64,000 nucleotides of DNA, taken from the NCBI RefSeq assembly GCF_040151475.1, contig NZ_JBDKWG010000121.1:75685-139684 (forward strand), read 5' to 3'. Position numbers and translations under genes: made by a program. Below are positions 36,084 through 46,152 of the stretch, one piece after another (positions within the stretch are counted from its first letter, which is position 1; every line of letters starts with the position of its first letter). The notes beneath the pieces are model-generated. The model was not told the origin of the DNA. It was given only the letters and a program-made list of their open reading frames with translations, and did not search any database. Origin of the DNA: CAXBNB01 sp040151475. GTDB lineage: Bacteria > Bacteroidota > Bacteroidia > Cytophagales > Cyclobacteriaceae.

Positions 36084-36698
36084 ATGAAAAACATCATATT
36101 TAAAAATAACGACAGAACCAGTGTACTCAAGCTCAAAAATGGGGATGAGCATGCTTTTGATGAGCTTTTCAAGAAGTATTCAAAGAAATTGTATTCCGTA
36201 TCCCGGAAGATGCATCTGGATCATGAAGAAGCTGAGGGAGTCGTTCAGGATGTTTTTTTGAAAATTTGGAGAAATAGAGCCAGCCTCAATGAGGAACTTT
36301 CATTCAACTCCTACCTTCTTACCATTGCCAAGTCTATCATCATAAAGTCAGGGAGGAAGAAAGCATACCATTTTGCCTATGAAAATTATGCGCTTAATAA
36401 TTCTCTGCCCTACTCCAATCAAACAGAAGATTATGTGATTTTTTCTGATCTGGAGTCTTTTTCAAATGAGTGTTTGAATAGTCTCCCTAAACAGCAAAAG
36501 CAGATTTTCATGATGAAAACCAGAGATAATTTTTCTATTGAAGAAATCTCTGCGGAATTAAATATCTCTAAAAGAACCGTAGAAAATCATTTTTACAGAG
36601 CTTGCAAGGAGTTGAAAAATCAATTGACCAGGCATCAGGTGATCTCTGCTACGAAAATTATTACTCCACTTTTTCTTTTGTTTAATTTTTTCAAATAG
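36084..36698 (+). CDS. FecI-like ECF sigma factor
   Basis: The ATG at 36084 (MKNIIFKNNDR) is preferred; an in-frame ATG at 36045 would add 13 residues. The ~204-residue product has sigma region 2 (AFDELFKKYSKKLYSVSRKMHLDHEEAEGVVQDVFLKIW, read in part) and region 4 (FSIEEISAELNISKRTVENHFYRACKELK). It fits the Bacteroidota FecI subfamily that controls TonB-dependent uptake loci. The FecR-like anti-sigma gene follows after about 150 bases and then SusC/SusD, so it very likely switches on this utilization locus when SusC binds its glycan. Confidence 0.9.
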   Translation: MKNIIFKNNDRTSVLKLKNGDEHAFDELFKKYSKKLYSVSRKMHLDHEEAEGVVQDVFLKIWRNRASLNEELSFNSYLLTIAKSIIIKSGRKKAYHFAYENYALNNSLPYSNQTEDYVIFSDLESFSNECLNSLPKQQKQIFMMKTRDNFSIEEISAELNISKRTVENHFYRACKELKNQLTRHQVISATKIITPLFLLFNFFK

Positions 36699-36852
36699 TA
36701 CAATTTCTGCTACTATTCGTTGTTTTTTTGCCTTTTTAGATTCTGTTTCCTTTCGATTGTAAATTCGTTTCCATTCTTTTTTTATTTTTTTTTAGAATTT
36801 CACTGAGTATTTCATTTCGGTTAAGGCTATATATAGTAACTGATTGAAAAAA

Positions 36853-37893
36853 ATGGACGAACAAAACCTACAAGAGAGATTCTTTAATAACCAATGTACC
36901 AAAGAAGAAGCCGAAAGGTTTATTAAGTGGTATTTGTCTGGTAAGGGCGAAAAGGAAATTGAAGAGCAGATCGAGAATTATTGGCAGAGCAATACGAATA
37001 GTGAGTGGGACTCTGAAAAACTATTAGCCAGAGTAAATGCTATTAAGAACGAATCAGATTTATTTGTTTCGCACAATGCCGATTCATATAATCAGGTAAA
37101 ATCAGTAAGAAGAAACTATTTTTTTCCGAAAAACTGGAGAATAGCTGCATCTGTTACACTTATCATCGGGTTGTCTTATTTGGCTATGAATCTTTTCACC
37201 AACAATCCGGAAGAGTCTGATTATTTTGTTGAGTACATAGAAAAATCAAACCCTTCCGGTCAGAAGTCAACGGTGCACCTGAAAGATGGATCAAGAATAA
37301 TTTTAAATTCCAATAGTAAGGTTAGGTATCCTATCGAATTTGCTAATAATGAACGGGTGATCGAATTGGTGGGTGAGGCGTATTTTGAGGTAGCCAGAGA
37401 TGTTTCAAGGCCCTTTAGGGTAAAAACAGCCAATACCATGACCACTGCGCTGGGTACTACTTTTAATATTGATGCTTTCGAAGATGAAGATGATGTCAAA
37501 ATAAGCCTGACCAGTGGTAGGATAGAAGTGAAAAAGTTGGAAAGTGAAGGTGACGAAAAACCCTTTGAATTGGTGCCAGGGCAAGGCGTGATTTATTCCA
37601 GGTTAGATAAAAGTATGGTTCAAACAGACATTGATGTTGACAAGGTTACTGCCTGGACAAGCAAGGAATTGATTTTTCATAACGAAGACATCAACGAAGT
37701 GATCAGAAGACTGGAAAGATGGTATGGAGTAGAAATAACGGTAGAAGATAAGATTGATGGTGTTTTTTCTGCCAGTTTTAAAAATGAGAGTTTGAAGGCA
37801 GTATTGGAAGGAATCTCGTATTCTTTTTCTCTTGATTACCTTGTTTCGGACAAGAAGGTGATATTAAAATCTAAAGATATATTTACTAACTAA
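36853..37893 (+). CDS. FecR-like anti-sigma factor
   Basis: About 346 residues from the ATG at 36853; a TTG nine bases earlier is also possible. Cytoplasmic N-terminus (QERFFNNQCTKEEAERFIKWYLSG) of the FecR type, one membrane helix near 90-110 (WRIAASVTLIIGLSYLAMNLF), then the periplasmic FecR domain (VHLKDGSRIILNSNSKVRYP, VELVGEAYFEVARD in the given variant, PFRVKTANTMTTALGTTFNIDAF) and a C-terminal domain that resembles an STN/secretin fold (YGVEITVEDKIDGVFSASFKNESLKAVLEGIS). In Fec systems this part receives the signal from the STN domain of the outer-membrane transporter, here the next gene. Confidence 0.92.
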   Translation: MDEQNLQERFFNNQCTKEEAERFIKWYLSGKGEKEIEEQIENYWQSNTNSEWDSEKLLARVNAIKNESDLFVSHNADSYNQVKSVRRNYFFPKNWRIAASVTLIIGLSYLAMNLFTNNPEESDYFVEYIEKSNPSGQKSTVHLKDGSRIILNSNSKVRYPIEFANNERVIELVGEAYFEVARDVSRPFRVKTANTMTTALGTTFNIDAFEDEDDVKISLTSGRIEVKKLESEGDEKPFELVPGQGVIYSRLDKSMVQTDIDVDKVTAWTSKELIFHNEDINEVIRRLERWYGVEITVEDKIDGVFSASFKNESLKAVLEGISYSFSLDYLVSDKKVILKSKDIFTN

Positions 37894-37931
37894 ATGAGTA
37901 TGAAGGGATACAATAACAGTACATAAAAAAA

Positions 37932-37976
37932 TGAGCCGTGTAATGTAGGGCATCTCACGGCTCAAAGATCGTTTTT
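37932..37976 (+). terminator. Hairpin between fecR-like gene and susC
   Basis: A 9-bp inverted repeat, TGAGCCGTG and CACGGCTCA (37932-37940 and 37956-37964), followed seven bases later by GTTTTT. It can end the regulator transcript or attenuate entry into the susC transcript. Confidence 0.55.
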
Positions 37977-38016
37977 AAATTAAATTTTGTCGAACCTAAT
38001 AAAAACACACAAAAGT

Positions 38017-41000
38017 ATGAAATTAAGTGTACTTAGACAACTATTCATGATATCTAAATATTGTGTATATGGGCTTATCATTCAATGTATCGTGGGAACG
38101 TCTTTGCTTGCCTCAAGGGAAGCGAGTGCTCAGAAACAAAGCATTGAGAAAATCAATATCAGTATTGAAAAACGCACCAAGAAACTGGCTGACATCTTAA
38201 ACCAGATTTCTGAAAGTACAGATTTTGAATTTGCACTAAACAGCAAAAAAATCAATCTGGAAAAAAACATTGAACTGGATCAATACACTGGTTCTTTGGG
38301 AACAATTTTGAGAGAAATTTCGGACAAAGCGGAAATAGGATTTCGCAGGGTAAACAACAACATCTTTATCAGGAATATTTCTAAAAAGGGCGAAAGGGAT
38401 CACAGTTTTGCTGTCGAAGAGATGCTGGAGGTTGATATTTCTGGAAAAGTGACTGATGAAAACGGCCAGGGATTGCCAGGAGCTACAGTAGTGGTCAAAG
38501 GGCTATCTACAGGTACTACCTCAGATTTGGATGGTAACTATAAAATGACCGCACCAGACGATGGCATTATAGTAGTTTCTTATGTTGGATATGTTACTCA
38601 GGAAGTACAAGTAGGAGCTAGATCTGAAATCAACATTCAAATGACTCCTGACGCTCAGCAACTATCAGAAATTGTGGTCACTGCCTTTGGTATAGAGCGA
38701 GAAAAGAAGGCATTAGGCTATTCTGTTCAGGAAGTAAGTGGAGATGAGTTGGTAGAAGCCAGAGAAATAAATGTAGCCAATTCACTCAAAGGAAAAGTAG
38801 CAGGTGTATTTGTAAACTCATCTTCAGGAGGGCCTGGAGGGTCGTCCTTTGTGCAGATCAGGGGCAGTAGTTCATTAGGAGGAGACAATCAGCCCCTCTA
38901 TGTGGTGGATGGAATTCCGATCAGCAATGACAACTTAAATCAGACTAATATTTTTGCAGGACGAGATTTTGGTGATGGTATTAAGGACATCAATCCTGAT
39001 GATATTGAATCAATTTCTGTTTTGAAAGGGCCTAGTGCTGCCGCACTTTATGGCTCCAGAGGTGCAAATGGAGTTATTTTGATCACCACTAAAAAATCAT
39101 CAAAAAAGGGCATAGGTGTATCATTCAATAGCAATGCTACTTTCGAAACTATCAATGTAATTCCAAAATTTCAAAACACGTACGGACCGACTTATGATGA
39201 TGATGATCGTAGTTTTGAATCTACAACTATTGATGGTCAAACTTATGATCAAATTCCTAGTTGGGCTATAGACAACTGGGGGCCAAAATTTGATGATCGG
39301 TTGGTTGTCTATCCTTTATTGAGGGATCTTGGCCCGGTACCATATAGTGCCCAGCCTCAGGATAATATCAGGAATTTTTACAATACCGGATCCACATTTA
39401 CAAATACAATCTCGGTAAGTGGTGGTGCTGATAAAGTAAGCTATAGAGTGTCTGCCTCCAATATGGACAATAAGGGGATTATTCCAAATTCTGAGTTCAA
39501 ACGACGTACATTTAGTGCAAGATTTGGTGCAGATGTAACGGATCGTTTACATATAGAAGCCAAAGCTAATTTTATAAATAGTATAGGGGTAAACAGACCT
39601 ATCGCTGGTGTGTCATCTGGAACAAACGTAGCTGGGTCAATCAATTTAATACCTCAAAACATTAATTTGGATTGGTTGAAGGAGTATAAGAATCCTGATG
39701 GAAGCCATCGTAACTGGAGAGCATCTCCAACTAATCCTTATTGGATTATCAATGAAATGCCAAGTGAGGACAGTAGGGATAGGTTGATTGGCCTTATGTC
39801 TGCCAATTATAAGTTGACAGATTGGTTGAATGTTCAGGCTCGGGTTGGTAGCGATAGTTACACTGAAAGCCAGAGACAGCAATACAATCAGGGAACTCCG
39901 GGAGGATCTTATGTAAACGGAAGGGTGGACTTTAATCAATATAGAGTGAATGAACTCAATACTGATGTGTTGGTAACTGCAAGTGGCAGCTTGTCAGAAG
40001 ATTTCAAGGGAACTCTATCAGTTGGAAGTAACAGGTACACCAGAAGTTGGGAAAAAGTAGCAACTGTGGGGCAAAACATGGATATACCGGGTCTTTATAC
40101 TATTGAGAATGCAAAACTTGTTATCCCGTCTTATGATATCATAAAAAAGGAAATTCAGTCAGTTTATATGACTGGTCAATTGGCCTATAAAAATTATATA
40201 TTTTTAGACGTAACTGCTAGAAATGACTGGTCAAGTACCTTGAGTAACTATTCCTTTATATATCCATCAGCCAGTTTGAGCTATGCCATTACTGATGCAC
40301 TGAAAGTTGATTCTGAACTGTTAACATTTGCTAAACTAAGGTTGTCTTATGCTCAGGCTGGTAATGATGCTGATCCTTACAAGACTAAGGGAGGTTATAA
40401 TGTGCAGTCGCAGTTTTTTCAAGGCCAACGGTTTGCAAGCATCCAGGGAAGTGTGCCACCTGTCAATCTTAAAAATGAATTGTCAAGTTCTTTCGAGGTT
40501 GGTACAGATGTAAGGTTATTCAATAATAGAGTATCGATCGATTTCACTTATTACAGTTCGAAAACGAGCAACCAAATTCTGAATGTAGGTCTCTCAGAAG
40601 CATCGGGATATGGTTCATTATTCCTGAATGCGGGTGAAGTGTCCAATAAGGGAATTGAGTTATTTGTTTCTGCAACTCCTATTAAATCAACTAATTCTTT
40701 GACATGGGGAATTGATGTTAATTTCTCTAAGAACAACTCTAAAGTAGAATCGCTTGTAGATGGTATTGATAGGTATAACTTCATCAGTACTGGTAATGCC
40801 AGTATTGTAGCTATCCCTGGCCTGCCTTATGGAACTATTTATGGATACAAGTACAAAAGAAGCCCTGATGGAGAACTGGTAGTGCATGAAAGTGGAGACT
40901 ATTATGTACGTGAGGATGATCAGTCGGTGTTGGGAGATGTTCAGCCCGATTGGTTGGCTGGTGTTACCAATACCTTGTCCTTCAAAGGTATTTCTTTAAG

Positions 41001-41484
41001 CGCCTTATTAGATATCAGAATGGGTGGAGAGATTTATTCTTGGAGTAGAGTTGATCAAAATGCCAAGGGCACAGGCGTTTGGACTAATAATAGGGATAAC
41101 TTAGTAGTGGAAGGTGTTATTGATAACAATGATGGGACATATACTCCAACTTCTAAAACAGTTCTGTCTCAAAATCGCTTTGCGCAGCTTTCTTGGGGAA
41201 ACATTGGTGAAGAGTTCGTTTTGGATGCCACTTATGTGTCATTGAGAGAAGTGACATTAGGCTATAGCCTAAGTAAGTCTATACTTTCAAAAACGCCATT
41301 TAACTCAGCTAAATTTTCTGTTGTTGGTAGGAATTTATTGTACCTCTACAGAGATGCCAAATTTGAAGAGATGGGAATTGCTCCTGAAAGTGCTTTTGCA
41401 CCTACTGCAGCAGCGCAAGGTTATGAAGCCTTCTCTATGCCTACAACAAGAAGTTTAGGTTTTAATCTGTCTCTTACATTTTAA
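38017..41484 (+). CDS. SusC/RagA family TonB-linked outer-membrane protein with STN domain
   Basis: The ATG at 38017 gives 1,155 residues and a signal peptide ending near EASAQ; a TTG at 37987 is less likely. Order of parts: STN signalling domain (about 45-115, KRTKKLADILNQISESTDFEF), a CarboxypepD_reg-like beta-sandwich (ISGKVTDENGQGLPGATVVVKG), the plug (NSLKGKVAGVFVNSSSGGPGG, then PLYVVDGIPIS, then DIESISVLKGPSAAALYGSRGANGV) and a 22-strand barrel ending RSLGFNLSLTF. It imports oligosaccharides using TonB energy, and the STN domain passes the signal to FecR. It is followed 17 bases later by its SusD partner. Confidence 0.95.
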   Translation: MKLSVLRQLFMISKYCVYGLIIQCIVGTSLLASREASAQKQSIEKINISIEKRTKKLADILNQISESTDFEFALNSKKINLEKNIELDQYTGSLGTILREISDKAEIGFRRVNNNIFIRNISKKGERDHSFAVEEMLEVDISGKVTDENGQGLPGATVVVKGLSTGTTSDLDGNYKMTAPDDGIIVVSYVGYVTQEVQVGARSEINIQMTPDAQQLSEIVVTAFGIEREKKALGYSVQEVSGDELVEAREINVANSLKGKVAGVFVNSSSGGPGGSSFVQIRGSSSLGGDNQPLYVVDGIPISNDNLNQTNIFAGRDFGDGIKDINPDDIESISVLKGPSAAALYGSRGANGVILITTKKSSKKGIGVSFNSNATFETINVIPKFQNTYGPTYDDDDRSFESTTIDGQTYDQIPSWAIDNWGPKFDDRLVVYPLLRDLGPVPYSAQPQDNIRNFYNTGSTFTNTISVSGGADKVSYRVSASNMDNKGIIPNSEFKRRTFSARFGADVTDRLHIEAKANFINSIGVNRPIAGVSSGTNVAGSINLIPQNINLDWLKEYKNPDGSHRNWRASPTNPYWIINEMPSEDSRDRLIGLMSANYKLTDWLNVQARVGSDSYTESQRQQYNQGTPGGSYVNGRVDFNQYRVNELNTDVLVTASGSLSEDFKGTLSVGSNRYTRSWEKVATVGQNMDIPGLYTIENAKLVIPSYDIIKKEIQSVYMTGQLAYKNYIFLDVTARNDWSSTLSNYSFIYPSASLSYAITDALKVDSELLTFAKLRLSYAQAGNDADPYKTKGGYNVQSQFFQGQRFASIQGSVPPVNLKNELSSSFEVGTDVRLFNNRVSIDFTYYSSKTSNQILNVGLSEASGYGSLFLNAGEVSNKGIELFVSATPIKSTNSLTWGIDVNFSKNNSKVESLVDGIDRYNFISTGNASIVAIPGLPYGTIYGYKYKRSPDGELVVHESGDYYVREDDQSVLGDVQPDWLAGVTNTLSFKGISLSALLDIRMGGEIYSWSRVDQNAKGTGVWTNNRDNLVVEGVIDNNDGTYTPTSKTVLSQNRFAQLSWGNIGEEFVLDATYVSLREVTLGYSLSKSILSKTPFNSAKFSVVGRNLLYLYRDAKFEEMGIAPESAFAPTAAAQGYEAFSMPTTRSLGFNLSLTF

Positions 41485-41501
41485 TTTAAAAAAAGAAAGA
41501 T

Positions 41502-43016
41502 ATGAAAACTATTTATAAATTTCCCTTAGCGATAATTATAGCTATTGTATTATTTGTGCCTTATTCATGTACTGATGGATATGATGAGTTGAATACCAAT
41601 CCCAAGTTGGTGACAGATGACATCATCAAACCGGGTTTGTTATTTACAAAAGTACTGAAAGAGTCAAGTTTCGAGATTTTGGATCAGGGAAGAGCGGGTG
41701 AGTATTCAGGTTATTCTTCACGTGGTGATTCTGGTCAACCTCTAAGTTTCGGTGTTTTTGGCCCTTTTAATTATACGAGCCACATTGTAAATCTTGCGGC
41801 GATTATCAGACTTACAGATGAAGATCCGGCTTTAGTCAATATGAATGCTATGGCAAGGATATGGAAAGTCTGGGTATTTCATAGAATGACAGATGCTTTT
41901 GGAGATATTCCTTATTTTGACTCTGCCAAGAGTTTTGAAGAAGTTGTAACATCTCCTGCTTACGATACGCAGGAAGCCATATACAAGGATTTATTGAATG
42001 AACTGAAAGAATCTGCAGCACAATTAAGCTCGGATGCAGGCCAGACCGGTTTTGGTGCAGCAGATGTACTTTACGGTGGTGATGCAGATTCCTGGAAGAG
42101 GTTTGCCAATTCTTTGCGTTTGCGATTAGCTATCAGGGTTCGGTATACAGATCAGACCTTGGCGCAAACCCATATTTCTGACGTATTAAGTGCTCCATTG
42201 ATAACCTCCAACGGTCAGAATGCTACTGTGACTTCTGAGGGTGAGGGTGCTGCTAGTCTTGTCAATACAAATCCTCTTTATCAGAATTTTATCAATGGTA
42301 ATGCAGGTGCCTCTAATGCAACGGTTGTAGGAATTACATTAACGGAAAATTTACTTAGTACTGCTGATCCGAGGATGCCTGTTTATTTGAATCCAAACAT
42401 TGATGATGAATATATTGGAAGGGCAATAAACATGGATCCTGATGAAAAGGAAAATTATGCACCATCAACTGCCAAACTTGATGACGCTTTTATTCAAGCC
42501 GAGTATGATTTTAATGCTATGTTGGCTGCAGAAATAAGCTTTTTAAGAGCAGAGGCAGCCTTAGCAGGATTAAGTTCTGAAAATGCAAATAATTTATTCA
42601 GAGAAGGAATTCAATTGTCTATGGAGCAATATGGTATTGACGCTGGTGATATCTCTACTTTTCTGGCTTCTGCTGCCGGAACATTGACAGGAACCACCGA
42701 GGAGCAATTGGAGCAAATTATAGTACAGAAATACCTGGCTCTTTTTGGAGACTCTTATGAAGCTTGGACAGAACACAGAAGAACAGGGTATCCAAGACAA
42801 TGGATCGGAAGTTTATCTGCACTTGATACAGATTTTGCTATGCCTAGAAGGTCAGCTTATCCCTTGAGTGAGTATAATTTGAATGGTGTAAACGTAAAAG
42901 CAGCAGCAGCCAGACTTGTTGGAGGGGATTTGCTTACCAGTCGAATTTGGTGGGATACTAAACCAGGTGTGCCTTTTGATCATCCGAAACAAGGTGTTTT
43001 TCCTCCATACGATTGA
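41502..43016 (+). CDS. SusD/RagB family nutrient-binding lipoprotein
   Basis: A 504-residue lipoprotein with lipobox VPYSCTDGYDELNTNP, belonging to the SusD-like group with the DELNTNPKLV start. TPR-like helices (MNAMARIWKVWVFHRMTDAFGDIPYFDSAK, read in part) and the C-terminal SWSEHRRTG-like stretch (YEAWTEHRRTGYPRQW) are typical. It covers the outer face of the SusC barrel like a lid and captures the oligosaccharide. It pairs with the SusC just upstream and is followed by a terminator-like hairpin, so susC-susD may be transcribed more strongly than the enzyme genes that follow. Confidence 0.93.
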   Translation: MKTIYKFPLAIIIAIVLFVPYSCTDGYDELNTNPKLVTDDIIKPGLLFTKVLKESSFEILDQGRAGEYSGYSSRGDSGQPLSFGVFGPFNYTSHIVNLAAIIRLTDEDPALVNMNAMARIWKVWVFHRMTDAFGDIPYFDSAKSFEEVVTSPAYDTQEAIYKDLLNELKESAAQLSSDAGQTGFGAADVLYGGDADSWKRFANSLRLRLAIRVRYTDQTLAQTHISDVLSAPLITSNGQNATVTSEGEGAASLVNTNPLYQNFINGNAGASNATVVGITLTENLLSTADPRMPVYLNPNIDDEYIGRAINMDPDEKENYAPSTAKLDDAFIQAEYDFNAMLAAEISFLRAEAALAGLSSENANNLFREGIQLSMEQYGIDAGDISTFLASAAGTLTGTTEEQLEQIIVQKYLALFGDSYEAWTEHRRTGYPRQWIGSLSALDTDFAMPRRSAYPLSEYNLNGVNVKAAAARLVGGDLLTSRIWWDTKPGVPFDHPKQGVFPPYD

Positions 43017-43043
43017 TTTGACATTTAAAAAAGTGAACTAATT

Positions 43044-43086
43044 AAGTGAAAGTTGTTGACTATATACTGACAACTTTCACTTTTCA
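43044..43086 (+). terminator. Terminator after susD
   Basis: A perfect 13-bp inverted repeat, AAGTGAAAGTTGT and ACAACTTTCACTT, with a 13-base loop and a TTTT end. It lies 27 bases after the susD stop. Confidence 0.65.
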
Positions 43087-43254
43087 CAATGTATGGCGAT
43101 ACATCTATTTGTTGGACTTTTTGCCCAATCATATTGTCACCTTAAAATTATCTTTTGTATCTAGGAGAGTCTGGTGTACTGACTTAATGCTCTAGAAACA
43201 GGTGGTTTTTTCTTGGAGATAGTCACGTTATTACTCATAGCAACCCTTTATTCA

Positions 43255-45195
43255 ATGAACAAATACCATTACTTCATTTATTGGGGAATGACTTTGTATT
43301 GTTTGATCAGTACGCAGGTAAATGCTCAATTTACAGAAGTCAGCAAAGAAGCTGGTATCAGTCATTTGACCGTGGATCCAAATAACCTGAGTGGTGGTGC
43401 GGCTTTTTTTGATTTTCAAAATGATGGTTTTGAAGACATCTACCTTATTGGTGGAGACCGTCCTGATAAGTTGTACAAAAACAATGGAAATGGCACTTTC
43501 AAGGATGTAACTAAAGAAATGGGAATTGATGTTATTGATCAGGTATTTACCATGGGAGTTACATCTGGTGACATTGATAACGATGGTTTTGCCGACCTAT
43601 TGGTAACCACTATCAACAAGGAACGGTTCTATCTCTTTTGGAACAACCAAGGATTATCATTTACCGAAGGGGCATTGGAAGCAGGTATCAGTGAAAATTT
43701 TTACGGCAGTTCAGCAGCAATGGGAGATGTTGACCTTGATGGAAATCTGGATCTGTATATATGTAATTATAATTCGGGAAACCCAGGAGATTTTTTATTG
43801 AAAAATAATGGTGACAGGACATTTAGCAATGTAAGTGAGCTGCTAGGTGATTCAAATGGAGGAACCGCATTGGCTGTAGCTTTTTCTGATGTTGATATGG
43901 ATCATGATGTTGACATTTTGGTGGGAAATGATTTTGGATTTCTTTATCAACCCAATCGCTTTTTCAGCAATAATTTTCCTGAACTGTCTTTTGATGAAAT
44001 CTCCCAAACAGCATCATGGGATATTGAAATCAATAGCATGGGCATAGCAGTAGGGGATTATGATGAAGACGGTGATTTGGATTACTATGTGAGTGACATT
44101 GGTGATAATTTTCTATTCGACAATCAGGGAGACAATACTTTTATAGAACGGGCACATGAAAAAGGTATTGACAACTCTGATGGCACCAGTTGGGGAAATG
44201 CCTTTTTTGACTATAATAATGATACCTATTTGGATTTACTTGTTGCTAATGGTGTGTTTGAAATTGGTTCTGTAGAGCAGGAACATCGGTTGTTCAAAGG
44301 CAATGGAAGCACGTTTGATGAAGTCTCAAAATTGCAGGGAGTCGCAAGTGCTTTTAAGGGCAGAGGAGTTGCCATCAGCGATTATAATAATGATGGTCAG
44401 CTTGATATATTGGTAGGAGTAGTTTCAAATAGTCCAACACCAAAGTTTCATACACTTCTGTATCAAAATCCAGGAAATGCTCAAAACTGGGTAAAAGTAA
44501 AACTCAACGGTACTTCAAGCAATAGAGATGGTTATGGTAGTTTGGTAAGAGTTGTTTTTCAAAGTAGGAGTCTGATCAGGGAATTGAGTGGAGGTACAAG
44601 TTATTTATCCCATACTAGCAACACACTCCATTTTGGATTGGGTACTACACCTGAAATAGACAGCTTGATTGTCACCTGGCCAAATGGTGAAGATCAGGTG
44701 TTTAAAAATCTGGAAGTAAACCACACCTATTTGATTTCAGAAAATGAAGAAATATTCAAAACAACTTCAGTTTACAAAACAATTGATTTTGGAGAGAAAA
44801 TATTTCTACAGGGACAATTTAGGATGGAAGAAGGAGTCTATGTTGACACCCTGATGGCAAACAATGGCTTGCGACAAATTGTTAAAACCAAATTGTCCAT
44901 TGTTGATAATGTATCACCAATTACTGGTGACTCAAATGATGGAAGAGGCCAATCCAAATTAAAAGTATGGCCAAATCCCTTTAAAGGCAATATAAGTCTG
45001 TCACTCAATGGAGTTGGAGGAGAAGCCAGAATAAATGTTTTTGATGCCGTGGGGCATGTAGTGTTTGACGGGAACTGGAATTTAAAAAAAATAAATGTCA
45101 TAGAACTAGGTCAGTTGAATCTGTATAACGGTCTCTATTTACTTCAGGTAAATGAGGGTGGGAAGCTTTACAGTCAAAAAATAATTAAGGAATAA
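43255..45195 (+). CDS. FG-GAP/ASPIC-UnbV (CRTAC1-type) protein with T9SS type A tail
   Basis: The ATG at 43255 gives a clean signal peptide (LYCLISTQVNAQ); an upstream TTG is rejected. The ~646-residue product is a beta-propeller of FG-GAP/VCBS repeats with calcium-binding loops (DIDNDGFADLLV, DVDLDGNLDLYI, DYDEDGDLDYYV, DYNNDGQLDILV). An ASPIC/UnbV domain follows (VKVKLNGTSSNRDGYGSLVRV, YLSHTSNTLHFGLG, ITWPNGEDQ-like). The last ~80 residues are a type A T9SS sorting tail (KVWPNPFKGNISLSL to YSQKIIKE). It is exported through T9SS to the surface. Such proteins commonly sit in SusCD loci, where a glycan-binding role is presumed but unproven. Confidence 0.9.
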   Translation: MNKYHYFIYWGMTLYCLISTQVNAQFTEVSKEAGISHLTVDPNNLSGGAAFFDFQNDGFEDIYLIGGDRPDKLYKNNGNGTFKDVTKEMGIDVIDQVFTMGVTSGDIDNDGFADLLVTTINKERFYLFWNNQGLSFTEGALEAGISENFYGSSAAMGDVDLDGNLDLYICNYNSGNPGDFLLKNNGDRTFSNVSELLGDSNGGTALAVAFSDVDMDHDVDILVGNDFGFLYQPNRFFSNNFPELSFDEISQTASWDIEINSMGIAVGDYDEDGDLDYYVSDIGDNFLFDNQGDNTFIERAHEKGIDNSDGTSWGNAFFDYNNDTYLDLLVANGVFEIGSVEQEHRLFKGNGSTFDEVSKLQGVASAFKGRGVAISDYNNDGQLDILVGVVSNSPTPKFHTLLYQNPGNAQNWVKVKLNGTSSNRDGYGSLVRVVFQSRSLIRELSGGTSYLSHTSNTLHFGLGTTPEIDSLIVTWPNGEDQVFKNLEVNHTYLISENEEIFKTTSVYKTIDFGEKIFLQGQFRMEEGVYVDTLMANNGLRQIVKTKLSIVDNVSPITGDSNDGRGQSKLKVWPNPFKGNISLSLNGVGGEARINVFDAVGHVVFDGNWNLKKINVIELGQLNLYNGLYLLQVNEGGKLYSQKIIKE

Positions 45196-45216
45196 AACAC
45201 ATTTTAAACTGAAAAA

Positions 45217-46137
45217 ATGTTTCACGATCTTTCAATAAACCTTATGATACAAATTCTAAAAATAGACGCAAAAAAACCTCATCAATTAACAGTAATCAGT
45301 TCTTCAAGCTATTTTCTGTTATTGATTGGATGTATTTTCATTTCATGTCAACCTGATAAAAAGACAGAGCAAAAAGAAATTGCCCGAGTGGAAACGCCTG
45401 TCTCAGTGAAAGGTAAAGTGATCATGGCGGTTTTTGCCCACCCCGATGACGAGCTTTACATTGGGCCGTTAATGGCAAAATATGCTCGTGAAGGAGCAAA
45501 AGTACAGTTGGTCACCGTGACTGATGGCAGATATGGAACAGGACAAACCGATCTAAAGCCAGGAGATGAGTTGACAGTGCTGAGAAATGAAGAAGTGAAT
45601 TGTGCAGCTATGAATATGGGAATAGAGAAACCAATATGGATGGGCTATCATGATCAATTGAAGCTCAAAGATGGTTTTTTTGGACATGTCCCCTACATAC
45701 AGGAGATCATGTTAAAACTGGATAGTCTGGTTACTGAAATAGAACCTGATGTCATCATTACATGGGGGCCTGACGGAGGATCCAATCACATGGATCACAG
45801 GATAGTGGGTGCATCCATTACTCAGATTTTTTTGAGCAAAATTTGGGATAAAACGAAGACACTCTATTATGTAGCAACACCATCTTCTCATATCGATGAA
45901 GAAGATAAGAAAGTTTTAAGAGGAGTAGCGGATCCTTACCTGACAACACAGGTAGCTTACTCAGAAGAAGATCGTGAAAATGCCATTAAAGCCATGCACT
46001 GTTACAAAAGTCAGTTTGCTTTGGATTTAATGGAATCCAGAGCCGATCGATGGAGAAATGGAGATCAAAAAGTATATCTAAGGCCACTTGTCAAGAGTAC
46101 AAAATTGAGTGAAAATATTTTCTTCGATCCTATTTGA
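45217..46137 (+). CDS. PIG-L family deacetylase lipoprotein
   Basis: A 306-residue protein with a lipobox ending LLLIGCIFISCQPD, so it is membrane-anchored outside the cytoplasm. The start may be 45217 or the ATG at 45244. The zinc site of the PIG-L/LmbE family is present: MAVFAHPDDELYIGPLMAKYAREG and, later, GSNHMDHRIVGASI. Family members remove acetyl groups from N-acetylglucosamine units or related amino sugars. In this locus it suits a glycan with N-acetylated sugars, in step with the GH20 hexosaminidase further on. Confidence 0.9.
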   Translation: MFHDLSINLMIQILKIDAKKPHQLTVISSSSYFLLLIGCIFISCQPDKKTEQKEIARVETPVSVKGKVIMAVFAHPDDELYIGPLMAKYAREGAKVQLVTVTDGRYGTGQTDLKPGDELTVLRNEEVNCAAMNMGIEKPIWMGYHDQLKLKDGFFGHVPYIQEIMLKLDSLVTEIEPDVIITWGPDGGSNHMDHRIVGASITQIFLSKIWDKTKTLYYVATPSSHIDEEDKKVLRGVADPYLTTQVAYSEEDRENAIKAMHCYKSQFALDLMESRADRWRNGDQKVYLRPLVKSTKLSENIFFDPI

Positions 46138-46152
46138 TAGCAACTGAATTTT